Assembly: GCF_000317205.1 (NCBI RefSeq)
Contig: NZ_AJLK01000098.1
Location: forward strand, 1 to 42,438
Origin: Fischerella muscicola PCC 7414
Lineage (GTDB): Bacteria > Cyanobacteriota > Cyanobacteriia > Cyanobacteriales > Nostocaceae
Reading direction: 5' to 3'
Length of the DNA: 42,438 bases
Part shown: piece after piece, positions 41,343 to 42,438 of the stretch
How the letters are laid out: every line of letters starts with the position of its first letter
Position numbering within the stretch: the first letter of the stretch is position 1
Notes under the pieces: generated by a model
What the model saw: the letters and a program-made list of their open reading frames with translations, nothing else
Database searches by the model: none
Told to the model about the DNA's origin: nothing
Made by a program: the position numbers and the translations under genes

Positions 41343-41690
41343 TAGTTAATAGTTGGTTGTTGGTTGTTGGTTGTTGGTTGTTGATTGTTGATTGTTGATT
41401 GTTGATTGTTGATTGTTGATTGTTGGTTGTTGATTGTTGGTTGTTGATTGTTGATTGTTGATTGTTGATTGTTGATTGTTGATTGTTGATTGTTGATTGT
41501 TGGTTGTTGGCTGTTAATTGTTGATTGTTAGTTGTTGATTGTTGATTGTTGATTGTTGGTTGTTGGCTGTTAATTGTTGGTTGTTGGTTGTTGATTGTTG
41601 GCTGTTGGTTGTTGGCTGTTAATTGTTGGTTGTTGGTTGTTGATTGTTGGCTGTTGGTTGTTGGCTGTTAATTGTTGATTGTTGATTTAT
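41343..41690. repeat. Long TTGTTGG/TTGTTGA heptamer array with 49-bp higher-order repeat
   Basis: About 49 tandem heptamers of the type TTGTTGG, TTGATTG, TTGGCTG and TTAATTG. From 41563 the variants form a 49-bp superunit (seven heptamers) that restarts at 41612 and 41661, showing recent amplification of a block. This is by far the longest of the window's heptamer arrays and starts right after the PEP synthase-like stop codon. Confidence 0.9.
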
Positions 41691-41713
41691 TCTTTATCAA
41701 TACCTACTATTTC

Positions 41714-41803
41714 ACCACATTGATTTTGATAGGTTGGCCAGATCCGCGACTTCTTTAAAAGTCGCGGATCTAACCCCTCGCAACTCCTCAAAACTTATGT
41801 GGT
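41714..41803. repeat. Fold-back (MITE-like) element, copy 3
   Basis: Outer arms ACCACAT (41714-41720) and ATGTGGT (41797-41803) are exactly complementary. The core 41741-41770 is a perfect inverted repeat GATCCGCGACTT.. / ..AAGTCGCGGATC; relative to copy 1 both arms carry matching C-to-G and G-to-C changes. The right arm shares CCCCTCGCAACTCCTC with copy 1. Confidence 0.8.
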
Positions 41804-42040
41804 CGATTACTACTACAAACCAACCCAAAAAGCGCTATGTCTGTGGTGCAAGCGATCGCCTAAAGATATCAATATACTTTGGAGAGAAGGGCGGTTTCGT
41901 TTCTCAGGCGCTACCGCCTTTCTCATAATTATTAATGTATTATGTTAGCTATTGTTTGTCAAGCATTAGCTAATGTTTTATATTATAGTCATAGCTGATA
42001 GTTTACAAATGAAACGTTAAAACCTATAACTGTGATTTAG
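41804..42040. other. Region upstream of the HTH gene
   Basis: No gene. A hairpin-forming repeat GAGAAGGGCGGT / ACCGCCTTTCTC spans about 41884-41924. A candidate operator (41945-41975) is listed separately. Confidence 0.5.
41945..41975 (+). promoter_or_regulatory. Candidate operator for the HTH protein
   Basis: TTAGCTATTG (41945-41954) and TTAGCTAATG (41966-41975) are direct repeats 21 bp apart, and the second lies in the perfect 12-bp palindrome CATTAGCTAATG (41964-41975). They lie 65-95 bp upstream of the HTH gene, a position suited to autoregulation. Inference only. Confidence 0.35.
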
Positions 42041-42274
42041 ATGAAAGTAAGACGAACAATAGAAAAAGAAGTCCCTGGATTAGGTGAAAAGATAAAACAG
42101 GCAAGAGAGGCTGACGACCGTTCCCTAGAGGCTATTTGTTCTGAGGTGGGTATATCTCGTGTTTACTGGTATGACATTGAATCAGAAAGAGTCAGAAGTG
42201 CTTTGCCAGAAGAAACACTTCGCAAAATTGAAAAAGTATTAGGTGTGGATTTGGGAGTAAAATTCAATGATTAA
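42041..42274 (+). CDS. Small XRE-type helix-turn-helix regulator
   Basis: A 77-aa protein that is almost entirely one HTH domain: GLGEKIKQAREADDRSLEAICSEVG (about residues 13-37) contains the first helices and helix 2, and ISRVYWYDIE (38-47) is the recognition helix of the Cro/C1 type, followed by LPEETLRKIEKVLG. It could be an antitoxin-like or phage-type repressor or a small chromosomal regulator. No toxin or partner gene is seen in the remaining 160 bp of the window. Base composition is AT-rich like the surroundings. Confidence 0.82.
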   Translation: MKVRRTIEKEVPGLGEKIKQAREADDRSLEAICSEVGISRVYWYDIESERVRSALPEETLRKIEKVLGVDLGVKFND

Positions 42275-42438
42275 TATCGTGTCTACTTGGATATTGATAA
42301 TGTTGCATTAGCTGGTAATGGGAAAAACTAATTACTCAGATCTTGCACCTACGGGATAAACCAGGAGTACGCGAATAAAGTGTACAAAAAAATGACATCA
42401 GGTTGAGCAAAAGATTACGTAGATGCCTAAAAAATAAA
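42275..42438. other. Window end, nothing recognised
   Basis: No open frame, RNA gene or repeat is recognisable in the last 164 bases. Confidence 0.4.

Noticed and set aside
41343-41690. CRISPR-like array
   Set aside because: Units are 7 bp with no unique spacers, and no cas genes are present; it is a microsatellite-type heptamer array.
41734-41928. 64-codon plus-strand open frame
   Set aside because: It runs through fold-back copy 3 and a hairpin repeat and has no recognisable protein features.

Overview
The window is chromosomal DNA of a filamentous, probably heterocyst-forming cyanobacterium (Nostocales-like; the genus cannot be fixed by eye). Evidence: many GCGATCGC (HIP1) octamers, tandem heptamer arrays of the TTGTTGG/AACTAAC type between genes, and several families that are cyanobacterial or plastid-linked: CGLD27/Ycf36, Tab2/Atab2, a helical carotenoid protein, the cyanobacterial-type glutamate-cysteine ligase and DUF3598. 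No phage, plasmid, transposase or CRISPR locus is visible.

Layout. 1-1.1 kb: 3' end of an ABC exporter and a small conserved cyanobacterial protein. 1.4-4.4 kb (minus): initiator tRNA, ReAV-type asparaginase, CGLD27 protein, RsfS and YqeK, a ribosome/nucleotide cluster. 4.6-7.2 kb: tRNA-Val, a Gln-rich exported LTxxQ protein and an aldehyde dehydrogenase. 7.3-11.4 kb (minus): TPR-CHAT lipoprotein, DUF3598 protein, FtsX-like protein. 11.7-15.6 kb (plus): peptide deformylase, a small membrane protein, an S8 subtilase and a separately encoded homologue of that subtilase's prodomain. 15.7-23.5 kb: GlgC, a P-loop kinase, a DnaJ-family chaperone, GST, two peroxiredoxin-fold proteins, a glycogen debranching enzyme and tRNA-Met. 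23.7-32.4 kb (minus): LysM-M23 envelope hydrolase, TrmL, GshA, a histone-deacetylase-like amidohydrolase and an SLH-domain surface protein. 32.7-38.3 kb: GMC oxidoreductase, an acyl-CoA synthetase remnant, helical carotenoid protein, a truncated GNAT gene, Tab2, a nonsense-interrupted gene and an MgtC-like protein. 38.8-42.4 kb: PEP synthase-like protein, a 345-bp heptamer array and a small HTH regulator.

Themes. Glycogen metabolism (GlgC, debranching enzyme) and a PEP synthase-like protein mark carbon storage and gluconeogenic flux. GshA, GST, 2-Cys Prx, the CPLC redoxin and the carotenoid protein mark redox and light protection. LysM-M23, the SLH protein, FtsX and the CHAT lipoprotein act at the envelope.

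The most interesting observations are: (1) the S8 peptidase followed by a 103-aa stand-alone copy of its N-terminal inhibitor-like domain; (2) a three-copy family of fold-back elements with a shared 30-31-bp core whose outer arms differ between copies yet stay self-complementary, one copy of which truncates a GNAT gene; (3) in-frame dispersed-repeat insertions inside the debranching enzyme and, with a related repeat, in the linker of the PEP synthase-like protein.
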